This document shows positions 7,939 through 16,720 of a DNA stretch of 46,363 nucleotides, one piece after another (within the stretch, counting starts at the first letter, position 1; every line of letters begins with the position of its first letter). The notes beneath the pieces are model-generated. The model was not told where the DNA came from. It made no database searches and saw only the letters and a program-made list of their open reading frames with translations. The stretch is from DAITBA01 sp036824005 (lineage in GTDB: Bacteria; Pseudomonadota; Gammaproteobacteria; Burkholderiales; Rhodocyclaceae): positions 1-46,363 of the forward strand of contig DAITBA010000025.1 in assembly GCA_036824005.1 (NCBI GenBank), written 5' to 3'. Position numbers and translations under genes: made by a program.

Positions 7939-8991
7939 ATGAAGATAGCATTGAACCTGTTCGCGGCGGCCTGTCTCGCCGTGTCCGCCGTCGGCGCCGA
8001 GGCGGCCGAGGCCCTGCCCAAGACCCACCTGCGTGTCGTCGGCAGCCTTTCCAACCTGAGCCCGTACAGGGATCACGAACAACCGTTCTGGACCAAGCAC
8101 GTGCCGGAGCGCTCGGGCGGGGCGATCACCGCCGAGTTGCGCGGCTTCGACCAGATGGGCATGAAGGGGCCGGAGGTGCTGCGGCTGCTCGGCCAGGGAG
8201 TGATGGAGTTCGCCGGCGTACCCATGTACTACCTGGCAGCCGACGATCCGGCGATCGAGATGATCGACATCGCCGGACTGCTGCCCGACGTGGAAACGGC
8301 GCACAAGGTCACCGAGGCAACGCGGCCGTTCTACGAGAAGCTGCTGCGCGAGAAGTTCAAGGTCGAGTTGATCGGCATCGGCTCGTTCCCGGCGCAGGTG
8401 CTCTACTGCAACGGCGAGATCAAGAGCCTGGCGGACATCAAGGGCAAGAAGGTCCGCGTCGGCGGGCGTTCGCAGTCGGAGCTGGTGGCGGCGCTCGGCG
8501 GCACGCCGGTGACGATCGCCTTTGGCGAGGTCGTGCCGGCGCTGCAGACGAAGACGGTGGACTGCGGCATCACCGGTTCGATGTCGGGCAACCTGGCCAA
8601 ATGGCACGAGGTGACGACCCACCTCCTGGCGCTGCCCCTGGGTTGGGCGCAGATCGCCTACGCCGTGAATCTCAAGACCTGGAACGGGCTCGATCCGAAG
8701 GTGCGCACCTTCATCGATCAGGAGATGAAGGTGCTGGAGAAAGGCTTGTGGTCCGACGCTGCCGCGGTGACGGAGATGGGCTATGCCTGCAACGCCGGCA
8801 AGCCGGAGTGCAAGGGCGGCGTGCCGGGCAAGCTGAAGATCGTACCGCCGACCAAGGCCGACCAGGAGCTGCTGCGCAAGATCGAGGCCGAAGCCATGCT
8901 GCCCAAGTGGGCGGCACGCTGTGACGCCAACTGCGTCAGTGAGTTCAACGCGGCCGTGAGCAAGATTGTCGGCCTGACCGCCAGCAAGTAG
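7939..8991 (+). CDS. TRAP transporter substrate-binding protein, DctP family
   Basis: A 350-residue periplasmic binding protein. Residues 1-23 are a signal peptide (MKIALNLFAAACLAVSAVGA, cleavage near AEA). The mature part shows DctP-family blocks, including SLADIKGKKVRVGGRSQSEL (the conserved domain II entry) and TVDCGITGSM. GGAGAG precedes the ATG at 7939, 8 bases after the DUF1445 gene. It would capture an organic anion in the periplasm for the DctQM permease encoded next. By context the ligand is probably glutamate-related, 5-oxoproline-like or another carboxylate. The C-terminal part carries five extra cysteines (YACNAGKPECKGG, RCDANCVS), which suggests disulfides not usual in DctP proteins. 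Confidence 0.88.
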   Translation: MKIALNLFAAACLAVSAVGAEAAEALPKTHLRVVGSLSNLSPYRDHEQPFWTKHVPERSGGAITAELRGFDQMGMKGPEVLRLLGQGVMEFAGVPMYYLAADDPAIEMIDIAGLLPDVETAHKVTEATRPFYEKLLREKFKVELIGIGSFPAQVLYCNGEIKSLADIKGKKVRVGGRSQSELVAALGGTPVTIAFGEVVPALQTKTVDCGITGSMSGNLAKWHEVTTHLLALPLGWAQIAYAVNLKTWNGLDPKVRTFIDQEMKVLEKGLWSDAAAVTEMGYACNAGKPECKGGVPGKLKIVPPTKADQELLRKIEAEAMLPKWAARCDANCVSEFNAAVSKIVGLTASK

Positions 8992-9099
8992 TCTGCATTC
9001 CGCAATCCGGTTGCCTGCCGTCCGGCTGGTGGCCGGGGACGCTGCCGCCGGCGGTGGGCGTCGGCGGCGACGCACCGGTTCCGCATCCGAGGGGGAAGC

Positions 9100-9708
9100 A
9101 TGCTCGTCAAGCACCTGTTCCAGGCAAGTGACCGGCTGGCCGTATGGACGATCCGTGGCGGCGGCGGCCTGATGTTCATCGCCGCTCTCATGATCGCCGT
9201 CGATGTCGTGCTGCGCAAAGTCGTCGGCGTGACGCTCGGCGGCGCCGACGAGCTGGCAGGCTATGCCATGGCCATCGGCTGCACCTGGTCCTTTTCCTAC
9301 GTCTTGCTTCGCCGCGGCAACGTGCGCGTGGATGCGCTCTATAACCACCTGCCGCCAAAGGTGTGCATTGCGCTCGACCTGCTTGCCGTCGTCGCCATCG
9401 GCGGCTTCGTGGCGGTGCTCGCCTTCTACGGCTTCGATGTCTTCAGCACATCCTGGGGCCTGGGGTCGCGATCGAATTCCGAACTGAAGATGCCGCTCTG
9501 GCTGCCCCAGGGCCTGTGGTGGCTGGGCCTGGTGCAAGTCGTGCTGACCGCCGTGATCCTGCTGCTGCGCGCGCTGGCGTTGCTGCGGGCGGGGAAGACA
9601 TCCGACTTCAGGGCGCTGGTCGGCGCCCGCAGTATCGAGGAGGACGCGGCCGCGGAAGCCGCATACACGCGCACCCACGAGGGCGAGTGCCTGAAGGAGA
9701 CCACGTGA
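9100..9708 (+). CDS. TRAP transporter small permease, DctQ family
   Basis: A 202-residue membrane protein with four predicted membrane segments (about residues 22-44, 56-75, 95-120 and 135-160), the DctQ layout. The family-typical GGADELAGYAMAIGCTWSFS and RRGNVRVDALYN follow the first segment. It pairs with DctM to make the sodium-dependent inner-membrane part of a TRAP transporter. Its TGA overlaps the ATG of the dctM-like gene (GTGATG), so the two are translationally coupled. A 108-base gap separates it from dctP, a normal place for expression balancing. The charged C-terminal tail (EEDAAAEAAYTRTHEGE) is cytoplasmic. Confidence 0.87.
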   Translation: MLVKHLFQASDRLAVWTIRGGGGLMFIAALMIAVDVVLRKVVGVTLGGADELAGYAMAIGCTWSFSYVLLRRGNVRVDALYNHLPPKVCIALDLLAVVAIGGFVAVLAFYGFDVFSTSWGLGSRSNSELKMPLWLPQGLWWLGLVQVVLTAVILLLRALALLRAGKTSDFRALVGARSIEEDAAAEAAYTRTHEGECLKETT

Positions 9709-11000
9709 TGGTCGCCACTGCCCTGCTCATTCTGCTGGTCTGCATGGCGCTGGCCATTCCCGTCGGCGCGTCCCTGGGCCTGATGGGCGTCGCCCTCGAC
9801 AAGCTATACGGCTTTCTGCCTCTGACGCGGGCCGCCGGCGAGGTGGCCTGGACCGCCAACAACGAGTTCCTGTTGGTGTGCCTGCCGCTGTTCATCATGC
9901 TCGGTGAAATACTGCTGCGCTCGGGCATCGCCGAGCGGATGTACGAGGCGCTGGTTAAGTGGATGTCATGGCTGCCGGGTGGACTGATGCACGCCAACAT
10001 CGGCGCCTGTGCGCTGTTCGCGGCGACTTCCGGCTCCAGCGTGGCGACGGCCGCCACCGTCGGCACCGTGGCGCTGCCCCAGGCCAAGCGCTTCGGCTAC
10101 AACGACCGGCTGTTCCTCGGCACGCTTGCCGCCGGCGGCACGCTCGGCATTCTGATTCCGCCGTCGCTCAACATGATCGTCTACTGCGTGTTGACCAATA
10201 CCTCGGTGCCCAAGCTCTATCTGGCCGGCATCCTGCCGGGGCTGACACTGGTGTCGCTGTTCATGGGCGCGGTCTGGGTCGCGTGCATGGTGTTCCCGAA
10301 GTGGGGCGGGCAGCGGCGCAGGGTGGGCTGGGACGAACGCATGGCCGTGCTGCCCGATCTGCTGCCGCCGCTAGGCATATTCCTGGTCGTGGTCGGTTCG
10401 ATCTACGCCGGGCTCGCTACGGCCACGGAAGCCTCCGCCCTCGGCGTGGTCGCTGCCCTCGCGCTGGCGTGGTGGACCAAGCATCTGAGCTGGACCATGC
10501 TCAAGCAATGCCTGGAGAGCACGATGAAGTCCACTGGCATGGTGATGCTGATCATCGTCGCCGCCTTCTTCCTAAATTTCATCATCACTTCCATCGGGCT
10601 CACCGACAAGCTCACCGAAGCGCTCAAGGGTCTAGGGCTGTCGCCGGCGATGATGCTGCTGGCAGTGATCGTCTTCTATCTGATGCTCGGCTGCTTCATG
10701 GAAACCATGTCGATGATGATCACGACCGTCCCCATCGTTGCGCCCGTGATGTTCGCGCTTGGCTACGATCCGATCTGGTTCGGCGTCGTCGTCATCATCC
10801 TGGTCGAGGCGGCACTCATCACGCCGCCGGTGGGGCTGAATCTGTTCGTGGTGCAGAATCTGCGCAAGTCGGGTTCGCTCAACGATGTCATCGCCGGCGT
10901 CGTACCCTTCGTGGTCGGTATGGCGATCCTGCTCCTGCTGTTGGCAATGTTTCCGGCGCTTGCTTTGTGGCTGCCGTCGGCGGTGGAGGCGGTGCTGTGA
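9708..11000 (+). CDS. TRAP transporter large permease, DctM family
   Basis: A 430-residue permease with about 12 membrane segments. DctM signatures are present: FLLVCLPLFIMLGEILLRSG, ATSGSSVATAATVGTVALP, GGTLGILIPPSLNMIVYCVL and ITPPVGLNLFVVQNL. It forms the transport channel with DctQ and receives substrate from DctP. The start at 9708 overlaps the dctQ stop by one base; a longer in-frame extension upstream only re-reads dctQ. The stop is 58 bases from the pxpB-like gene, in keeping with one transcript from 7064 to at least 13675. Presence of all three TRAP parts between the DUF1445 gene and pxpBCA argues that the transporter feeds this pathway. Confidence 0.92.
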   Translation: MVATALLILLVCMALAIPVGASLGLMGVALDKLYGFLPLTRAAGEVAWTANNEFLLVCLPLFIMLGEILLRSGIAERMYEALVKWMSWLPGGLMHANIGACALFAATSGSSVATAATVGTVALPQAKRFGYNDRLFLGTLAAGGTLGILIPPSLNMIVYCVLTNTSVPKLYLAGILPGLTLVSLFMGAVWVACMVFPKWGGQRRRVGWDERMAVLPDLLPPLGIFLVVVGSIYAGLATATEASALGVVAALALAWWTKHLSWTMLKQCLESTMKSTGMVMLIIVAAFFLNFIITSIGLTDKLTEALKGLGLSPAMMLLAVIVFYLMLGCFMETMSMMITTVPIVAPVMFALGYDPIWFGVVVIILVEAALITPPVGLNLFVVQNLRKSGSLNDVIAGVVPFVVGMAILLLLLAMFPALALWLPSAVEAVL

Positions 11001-11058
11001 CGGCGGCAGCCGCGCGCCGCGACACTTTGCCCCGATCGGCACAGTCACCGCGCTGCTG

Positions 11059-11808
11059 ATGTACTCCCAACCTCGACTGCTCTTGCTTGGCGACACTGCC
11101 GTGACTGTGGAGTTCGGCGATGCCATTGCGCCGGACATCCATGCCCGCGTGCTCGGCTTCGTCCACTGCCTCGAGCAGGCGCGTGGCCGCGGTGAGCTCG
11201 AGGGCGTCGTCGAGTGGGTGCCGACCTTCCGCTCGGTGAGCGTGTATTTCGGTGCTCGCGCGGACGATCCGCTGGTCGAAGGACACCGCCTGTTGGCGCT
11301 CGCCGCGCAAGCGCTGCCGCGATTCGGGGCCGGACGTCGCTGGCGCCTGCCGGTGTGCTTCGATGCCGAGTTCGCGCCGGATCTCGAAGCATTGGCACGG
11401 GCGAAGGCGCTCACGCGGCAGGCCGTCATGGAGTTGATCACCGGCACGCCATTGCGCGTCTACATGCTCGGCTTCCTGCCGGGCTTCGCCTATCTGGGCG
11501 GCCTGCCCAGCGCCTTGGATGTGCCGCGGCGCGCTACGCCGCGTAGGGCGGTGCCGGCGCGATCGCTGGCGGTTGCCGGTGGCATGTGCGCGGTCTATCC
11601 CTGGGAGAGTCCCGGCGGCTGGCACCTGCTCGGGCGCACACCGGTGCGCCTGTTCGATGCCGCCGACTGCGAAAGTCCGGCGCTGCTCAAGGCCGGCGAC
11701 GAAGTACGCTGGCAGGCAGTCGATCGGGAAGGCTACGAGCGGCTCGACCGCCTGGCGCAAGCCGGCGCGCTCGATCGCGCGATGCTGCTGGCGCGCGAGG
11801 AATCGTGA
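11059..11808 (+). CDS. pxpB: 5-oxoprolinase subunit PxpB (KipI-like)
   Basis: A 249-residue member of the allophanate hydrolase subunit 1/KipI family. Family blocks include GDTAVTVEFGDAI near the N-terminus, TPLRVYMLGFLPGFAYLGGL, DVPRRATPRRAVPARSLAVA and YPWESPGGWHLLGRTPVRLF. PxpA, PxpB and PxpC together hydrolyse 5-oxoproline to glutamate using ATP. The ATG at 11059 puts GDTAVTVEFG at the usual position. The 3' end is next to pxpC with a GTGA overlap or a 2-base gap depending on which GTG starts pxpC. Gene order pxpB-pxpC-pxpA matches a common arrangement. Confidence 0.9.
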   Translation: MYSQPRLLLLGDTAVTVEFGDAIAPDIHARVLGFVHCLEQARGRGELEGVVEWVPTFRSVSVYFGARADDPLVEGHRLLALAAQALPRFGAGRRWRLPVCFDAEFAPDLEALARAKALTRQAVMELITGTPLRVYMLGFLPGFAYLGGLPSALDVPRRATPRRAVPARSLAVAGGMCAVYPWESPGGWHLLGRTPVRLFDAADCESPALLKAGDEVRWQAVDREGYERLDRLAQAGALDRAMLLAREES

Positions 11809-11810
11809 TC

Positions 11811-12884
11811 GTGAGCGGCGTCGTCGAAGTGGTCGAAGCGGGGCTCGGCAATTGCATCCAGGACGCCGGCCGGCCGGGTTACCGCAGCATCGGCGTGCCG
11901 CTGTCCGGCGCAGCCGACCGCATCCTGCTCGCCTGCGCCAATCGGCTCGCGGGCAACGAAGCCGAGCAGGCAGCGATCGAGGTCAACCTGGTCGGACCGC
12001 GACTGAAAGCGGTGTCGGGCATCGTGCGGATCGGCATCGCCGGCAATGTCGCGGCGCACGTCACGGGAAGCAACGGCAGCGCCGCCGACATACCCGCCTG
12101 GCGCACGACCACGCTCTTCCCGGGGGATGTCATTGCCATAGGCGCGACGCGGGGGCCGGCCTACGTGTCGGTGTGCGGTGGCTTCCGGGTCCCGCGTCAG
12201 CTCGGCAGCCGTTCCACCTATGCGCGCGCGCGCATAGGCGGCATGGCCGGCCGGGCCTTGGCGCCGGGCGACAGTCTCCCCTGCGGCGAGGTGCGCGGCG
12301 ACCCTTGGCTGGAGTTCCGCGCTGCTGCGCCCTTTGTCCACGCCGCGGGTCCGATTCGGATCATTCCCGGGCCGCAGGACGACTACTTCGATCCGGCAGC
12401 GTTCGATGCGCTTCTCGGCGAGGAGTTCACCGTCTCGCGCGATGCCGATCGCATGGGCATGCGGCTGGACGGTCCGGCACTCGCGCACCGGGCCGACAAG
12501 GGCGCCGACATCGTGTCCGACGGTATCGTGCCGGGCGCGATTCAGGTGCCGGCCGACGGCCGCGCCATTATCCTGCTTGCCGATGCGCAAACGGTGGGCG
12601 GCTATCCCAAGATCGCGACGGTGATCGCCGCCGATCTGCCGCGCTTGGCGCATCTTGCCCCCGGCGCCGGCCTGCGCTTCCAGTGCGTGTCACTCGCCGA
12701 TGCCCGCGCCGCCCGGCTCGCCCAGGAGCATGCGCTGGCGGCGTGGTGCGAACGGATCGCCTCGTTCCGGCCGCCCGGTGTGATCGACGAGGCGGCGCTG
12801 TTTTCCGAGAACCTGATCAGCGGCATGATCGATGCGCACGCCTATCGCTGCGCGGCCGACATCGATCTGCCCTGGGAGAAATGA
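11811..12884 (+). CDS. pxpC: 5-oxoprolinase subunit PxpC (KipA-like, biotin-dependent carboxyltransferase family)
   Basis: A 357-residue member of the allophanate hydrolase subunit 2/KipA family. The N-terminal VVEAGLGNCIQDAGRPGYRS and later SVCGGFRVPRQLGSRSTYAR and IRIIPGPQDDYFDPAAF are family hallmarks, as is VPADGRAIILLADAQTVGGY near the C-terminus. Two GTG codons compete: 11805 overlaps the pxpB stop, but the ribosome site AGGAA (11798-11802) is 8 bases before 11811 and only 2 before 11805, so I favour 11811. The protein is some 30 residues longer than many homologues. It works with PxpA and PxpB in ATP-dependent opening of 5-oxoproline. Confidence 0.9.
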   Translation: MSGVVEVVEAGLGNCIQDAGRPGYRSIGVPLSGAADRILLACANRLAGNEAEQAAIEVNLVGPRLKAVSGIVRIGIAGNVAAHVTGSNGSAADIPAWRTTTLFPGDVIAIGATRGPAYVSVCGGFRVPRQLGSRSTYARARIGGMAGRALAPGDSLPCGEVRGDPWLEFRAAAPFVHAAGPIRIIPGPQDDYFDPAAFDALLGEEFTVSRDADRMGMRLDGPALAHRADKGADIVSDGIVPGAIQVPADGRAIILLADAQTVGGYPKIATVIAADLPRLAHLAPGAGLRFQCVSLADARAARLAQEHALAAWCERIASFRPPGVIDEAALFSENLISGMIDAHAYRCAADIDLPWEK

Positions 12885-12886
12885 CT

Positions 12887-13675
12887 ATGGCAAAACGCAT
12901 CAACCTCAACGCCGACCTGGGCGAGAGTTTCGGCGCTTGGAACATGGGCGCCGACGCCGCGATGCTGGAGATCGTCACGGCCGCCAACGTCGCCTGCGGC
13001 TTTCACGCCGGCGATCCCCTCGTCATGGAGCGGACCGTGGCGATGGCGAAACGCTGCGGCGTCAGCATCGGCGCCCACCCATCCTTTCCCGATCTGCAGG
13101 GCTTCGGACGCCGGCGCATGGACATTCCTCCGAACGAGCTGGAGGCGATGCTGATCTACCAGATCGGCGCGCTGGCGGCGATCGCTCGCGCCCAGGGCGT
13201 CGCCGTGACGCATGTCAAGCCGCACGGCGCCCTCAACAACATGGCGTGCGTGGACAAGGCGCTGGCGGACATTGTGGCCCGGGCTGTGCATCGCTTGGAC
13301 CCGGCGCTGATTCTGCTGGCGCCCGCCCTGTCGCAGCTCGCCTGCGCCGGGCGCGACATCGGTCTGCCCGTGGTCGAGGAGGTCTTTGCCGACCGTGCCT
13401 ATATGGACGACGGCACCCTGGTACCCCGTTCCCGGCCGGGTGCGACGATCCACGGCGCCGAAGCCTGCCTGGCGCACGTGCGGCGCATGCTTGATGCCGG
13501 CGCCATCGTGTCGGCCGGCGGCAGGTTCTTGCCAGTGCCCGTGCAGAGCATCTGCGTGCACGGCGACAACGCCGACGCAGTGGCTACGGCCCGCGCCATT
13601 CGCCAAGGGCTCGAATCCGCCGGTTACGAAGTCGTGCCTCTGCCGGCCCTGGCCGCGCCGCCTGGCACAGGTTGA
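12887..13675 (+). CDS. pxpA: 5-oxoprolinase subunit PxpA (LamB/YcsF family)
   Basis: A 262-residue LamB/YcsF-family protein, the catalytic subunit of prokaryotic 5-oxoprolinase. Visible blocks: INLNADLGESFGAWNMGADA, ANVACGFHAGDP, GAHPSFPDLQGFGRR, THVKPHGALNNMA, EVFADRAYMDDGTLVPR and ICVHGDNADAV. An earlier in-frame ATG at 12881 overlaps the pxpC stop, but GGGAGA ends one base before it and seven bases before 12887, so 12887 is the better start. The set PxpB-PxpC-PxpA is complete, so this organism should recycle 5-oxoproline to glutamate. The next gene, glutamate dehydrogenase, would consume that product. Confidence 0.92.
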   Translation: MAKRINLNADLGESFGAWNMGADAAMLEIVTAANVACGFHAGDPLVMERTVAMAKRCGVSIGAHPSFPDLQGFGRRRMDIPPNELEAMLIYQIGALAAIARAQGVAVTHVKPHGALNNMACVDKALADIVARAVHRLDPALILLAPALSQLACAGRDIGLPVVEEVFADRAYMDDGTLVPRSRPGATIHGAEACLAHVRRMLDAGAIVSAGGRFLPVPVQSICVHGDNADAVATARAIRQGLESAGYEVVPLPALAAPPGTG

Positions 13676-13807
13676 GCGGGCGTTTCGGCCACGTTTTCGC
13701 GCAGTTTCCTGTCGCTGCCGTTCGCCATCGCGACGCGGCGAGGGAGCGGTTTCGCCGCGCCGGAGCGGCGGTGCGCACAACGCAACCACGAATCAGGAGC
13801 AACGATC

Positions 13808-15091
13808 ATGAGCACCAAGCAATTGCCCTCCTATCTGCACAATGACAGCGTCGGTCCTTGGGCCGTCTTTCTGGAGCAGGTGGACCGCGTCGTTCCACAC
13901 CTCGGCCGCCTTGCCGCCTGGGCAGACACGCTGCGCCGGCCGAAGCGCTGCCTGATCGTCGACGTGCCGATCCACATGGATGACGGAAGCATTCACCACT
14001 TCGAGGGTTACCGCGTCCAGCACAACGCCTCGCGTGGGCCAGGCAAGGGCGGCGTGCGCTACCACCCGGAAGTGACGTTGTCGGAGGTCATGGCGCTCGC
14101 CGGCTGGATGACGGTCAAGAACGCGGCGCTCAACCTTCCCTACGGCGGCGCCAAAGGCGGTATTCGCGTCGATCCGAAGTCCTTGTCCGCGGGCGAGCTG
14201 GAACGGCTGACGCGGCGCTATACCAGCGAGATCGGCATCGTCATCGGACCGGACAAGGACATCCCGGCGCCGGACGTGAACACCAACGACAAGGTCATGG
14301 CCTGGATGATGGACACCTATTCCATGAACGTCGGCGCCACCAGCACCGGTGTCGTCACCGGCAAGCCGATCAGCATGGGCGGCAGCCTCGGCCGGCGCGA
14401 TGCCACCGGCCGCGGTTGCTACGTTGTCGCGCGCGAGGCGATGAAGCGTCTCGGGATGGAGTTCGCTGGCGCCCGTGTCGCCATTCAGGGCTTCGGCAAT
14501 GTCGGCAATGCCGCCGCGCGCGTCTTCCACGAGCAGGGTGCGAAGATCGTCGCCGTGCAGGACGTTGCCGGCACGATCTACAATCCCGCCGGCATCGATC
14601 CGTTCCGGCTGACGGACTTCCTCGCCGACGGCCGCGTGACGTTGCGCGATTTCCCCGGCGCCGAGCCCATCGGCAACGAGGCTTTTTGGACGCTCGACTG
14701 CGACGTGCTGCTGCCGGCGGCGCTCGAGAACCAGATTACCACTGCCAATGCCGGCGCCATCAGGGCACGGCTCGTCGTCGAGGGCGCGAACGGCCCAACG
14801 ACGCCCCAGGCGGAGGACATTCTGCTCGCGCGCGGCACGGTCGTGTTGCCGGACGTGCTCGCCAATGCCGGCGGCGTGACGGTGAGCTACTTCGAGTGGG
14901 TGCAGAACTCGTCGTCGTTCTTCTGGACGGAGAACGACATCAACGGCCGACTCGACCGGGCGCTGTCGGATGCCTTCCGCACAATCTGGGAAGTGGCGCT
15001 GGAGAAGAACATCCCACTGCGCACGGCCGCCTTCGTCGTCGCGTGCTCCCGCGTGCTCGAAGCGCGCGCGTTGCGCGGGCTGTATCCATGA
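13808..15091 (+). CDS. gdhA: Glu/Leu/Phe/Val dehydrogenase, probable glutamate dehydrogenase
   Basis: A 427-residue hexameric-type glutamate dehydrogenase. The catalytic region GPGKGGVRYHPEV and NLPYGGAKGGIRVDP contains the active-site lysine, and GPDKDIPAPDVNTNDKVMAW follows. The coenzyme domain has VAIQGFGNVGNAAARVFHEQ (GxGxxG/A), and VLANAGGVTVSYFEWVQN lies near the C-terminus. The reaction is L-glutamate to 2-oxoglutarate plus ammonia, with NAD or NADP not decidable here. AGGAGC precedes the ATG at 13808. It follows pxpA by 132 bases on the same strand, so it ends the catabolic cluster: lactam opening gives glutamate, which this enzyme deaminates. Confidence 0.93.
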   Translation: MSTKQLPSYLHNDSVGPWAVFLEQVDRVVPHLGRLAAWADTLRRPKRCLIVDVPIHMDDGSIHHFEGYRVQHNASRGPGKGGVRYHPEVTLSEVMALAGWMTVKNAALNLPYGGAKGGIRVDPKSLSAGELERLTRRYTSEIGIVIGPDKDIPAPDVNTNDKVMAWMMDTYSMNVGATSTGVVTGKPISMGGSLGRRDATGRGCYVVAREAMKRLGMEFAGARVAIQGFGNVGNAAARVFHEQGAKIVAVQDVAGTIYNPAGIDPFRLTDFLADGRVTLRDFPGAEPIGNEAFWTLDCDVLLPAALENQITTANAGAIRARLVVEGANGPTTPQAEDILLARGTVVLPDVLANAGGVTVSYFEWVQNSSSFFWTENDINGRLDRALSDAFRTIWEVALEKNIPLRTAAFVVACSRVLEARALRGLYP

Positions 15092-15216
15092 TCGCGGGCG
15101 GCGGTGCCAGGTGCGGATCTGTTCGGCCGGTCGTACCGCAGGTGCGGAACCACGGCGCACCTTACGGCGAGATCTCTGTGCTTACTTCTGTGTTGCGGTG
15201 GTGGAGAGGTGCAGCG

Positions 15217-15900
15217 TTATCCGCTCTTGCTGCCGGTCTCCCGTGCCCGGGCGCTCGCCGGGTCGCGATTCACCAGCACGGCATTGAGTTTTACCAGCGC
15301 CGGATCGAGCGCCGCCGGCGTGAGATGTCCGCCGACCGACACTGCGGTTAGCGACAGGCGCTGATTCTCGACGTGGAACAGTCGGCACAGGACGATCCGG
15401 TTCGCGGAGTCATGGACCATGAGGGACAGGGGCGCCGGCGAGCCGTCGCGGCCCATGCGGTCGGCAAGCAGAAGCATGAGCGACGAGGTGGCGCCCAGCT
15501 TGTCGAGGTCGCGCGAGCCGCTGCTCGAGGCGAGCGGCCAGCCCTGCTCGTCGCTGAGCAGGACCGCCGAGAAGTTGCCCTTCTCCGCCACCTGGTCGAG
15601 CAGCGCCGTCAGGTCGCGTTGCGGCCCGCCACTGCCCTCCAGGCGCGACAAATCGTAGGAAATCTTTTCGCGCTGCACGAGAGGGGAAAGCACGCTCTGG
15701 ATGGCGGCGCGCAGTTTCGCGTCCTCGTTCTCCTGCTGCACCACGCGCTCCCGCAGCCGGGTCAGTTCCTCGGCATTGGCGGCGGCCTCATCTCGCAGCA
15801 GCGTCCGTGCCTCCTGCCCCTTTCTTGCGCCGAGCAGGTAGCCGGCCGTGAGCAGGAAAATGGCGGCCGCGATGGCGATGATTACGGATAGGAATATCAC
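15217..15900 (-). CDS. membrane-anchored Roadblock/LC7-like protein
   Basis: A 227-residue protein starting with GTG at 15900. Residues about 3-25 form one membrane segment (IFLSVIIAIAAAIFLLTAGY). Residues about 30-75 are a charged helix likely to form a coiled coil (ELTRLRERVVQQENEDAKLR). From about 95 to 205 comes a Roadblock/LC7-like fold: LTALLDQVAEKGNFSAVLLS, DEQGWPLASS and LGATSSLMLLLADRM. Such domains act as dimeric scaffolds and as regulators of small Ras-like GTPases (MglB type). No GTPase gene is adjacent. The start lies 18 bases after the OmpA-like gene, so it is the last gene of the minus-strand signalling cluster; it converges with gdhA. Confidence 0.72.
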   Translation of the reverse strand: MIFLSVIIAIAAAIFLLTAGYLLGARKGQEARTLLRDEAAANAEELTRLRERVVQQENEDAKLRAAIQSVLSPLVQREKISYDLSRLEGSGGPQRDLTALLDQVAEKGNFSAVLLSDEQGWPLASSSGSRDLDKLGATSSLMLLLADRMGRDGSPAPLSLMVHDSANRIVLCRLFHVENQRLSLTAVSVGGHLTPAALDPALVKLNAVLVNRDPASARARETGSKSG

Positions 15901-15918
15901 TGTCGCTCACCGGTTGGT

Positions 15919-16707
15919 TTATGGGCAATCCTTGACGCCGACCACCTGCATCGTGGCGCGGCGGTTCTCTGCGGCATCGCCAGGGATGCCGTCGATAGGT
16001 TCATGGCTGCCGGCGGCGCGGATACTGATGCGCTGCGCGGGTATGCCGGCCTTGTTCAGCACCGCCACCACGGCCTTGGCGCGGCGATAGCTCAGCAACA
16101 AATTGTACTGGTCCCAGCCGACGGAGTCGGCATAACCTTGCACCGAGAGTTTTGCACCGGGTTCGTCGTTCAGCCACTTGGATATTTCCTCGACGCGGGA
16201 GGTGACGTCGCTGGCCATGACGATGGCACTGTCGAACTTGAATGGCACGACCATCAGCGCCGGGCATTCCTTCGGCATTGTGGGCGCGGCGACAGGGGCC
16301 GGCGTTTCAGCGGGCGGGGCGGCGGATGGAGTGGCGGCGGGCGAGTCGGCCGCCGCGGGTGCGCGCGCCGCATCGGCGGTGGCCACGGGAGGCAGGGCCG
16401 GCGCTGCAGCGCCAGCCGGCTGCGGTTCTGCCGCCGCCATCGGCTTGGGGGCATCGGCGGGCGCCGGCGCCGGGCTCACCGGTGCGGCGACCGCAGGCGG
16501 TAAGGCGGGTGGCGCGCTCTGGGCGACGGGCGCTTCACTGCGCGGGGGCACGTCCGGTGCGGGCGCCGCGCGGTTCAGCCACAGCCAGGCGGCGCCGGCG
16601 GCGATGACGGTGCCCATCACGGCAAAGGCCGCGGTGAGCCAGCGCGGGATGTCCTCGCCGACGATGCGATGCTGATTGGATGTGTCTTGCAGTTTCGGCT
16701 CGTTCAT
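15919..16707 (-). CDS. OmpA-family peptidoglycan-binding protein with one TM anchor
   Basis: A 262-residue protein in three parts. A short cytoplasmic tail and one membrane segment (about residues 24-45, LTAAFAVMGTVIAAGAAWLW) are followed by roughly 100 residues made almost entirely of Pro and Ala (low complexity, a rigid spacer). The C-terminal OmpA-like domain (about 155-260) contains VPFKFDSAIVM, LSVQGYADSVGWDQYNLLLS, YRRAKAVVAVL, RISIRAAGSHEP and ENRRATMQVV, which matches the peptidoglycan-binding consensus. The likely place is the inner membrane with the domain reaching to the cell wall, like a stator or anchor. It lies between the ODP gene and the Roadblock gene on the same strand. Confidence 0.85.
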   Translation of the reverse strand: MNEPKLQDTSNQHRIVGEDIPRWLTAAFAVMGTVIAAGAAWLWLNRAAPAPDVPPRSEAPVAQSAPPALPPAVAAPVSPAPAPADAPKPMAAAEPQPAGAAAPALPPVATADAARAPAAADSPAATPSAAPPAETPAPVAAPTMPKECPALMVVPFKFDSAIVMASDVTSRVEEISKWLNDEPGAKLSVQGYADSVGWDQYNLLLSYRRAKAVVAVLNKAGIPAQRISIRAAGSHEPIDGIPGDAAENRRATMQVVGVKDCP

Positions 16708-16720
16708 CCGAAGTACTCAC

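Noticed and set aside
7927..9678. 583-codon open frame on the minus strand
   Set aside because: Opposite dctP and dctQ; composition is a shadow (His, Arg, Gly, Asp) and no start signal fits.
12842..15160. long minus-strand frames opposite pxpA and gdhA
   Set aside because: Shadows of two well-recognised enzymes on the plus strand.
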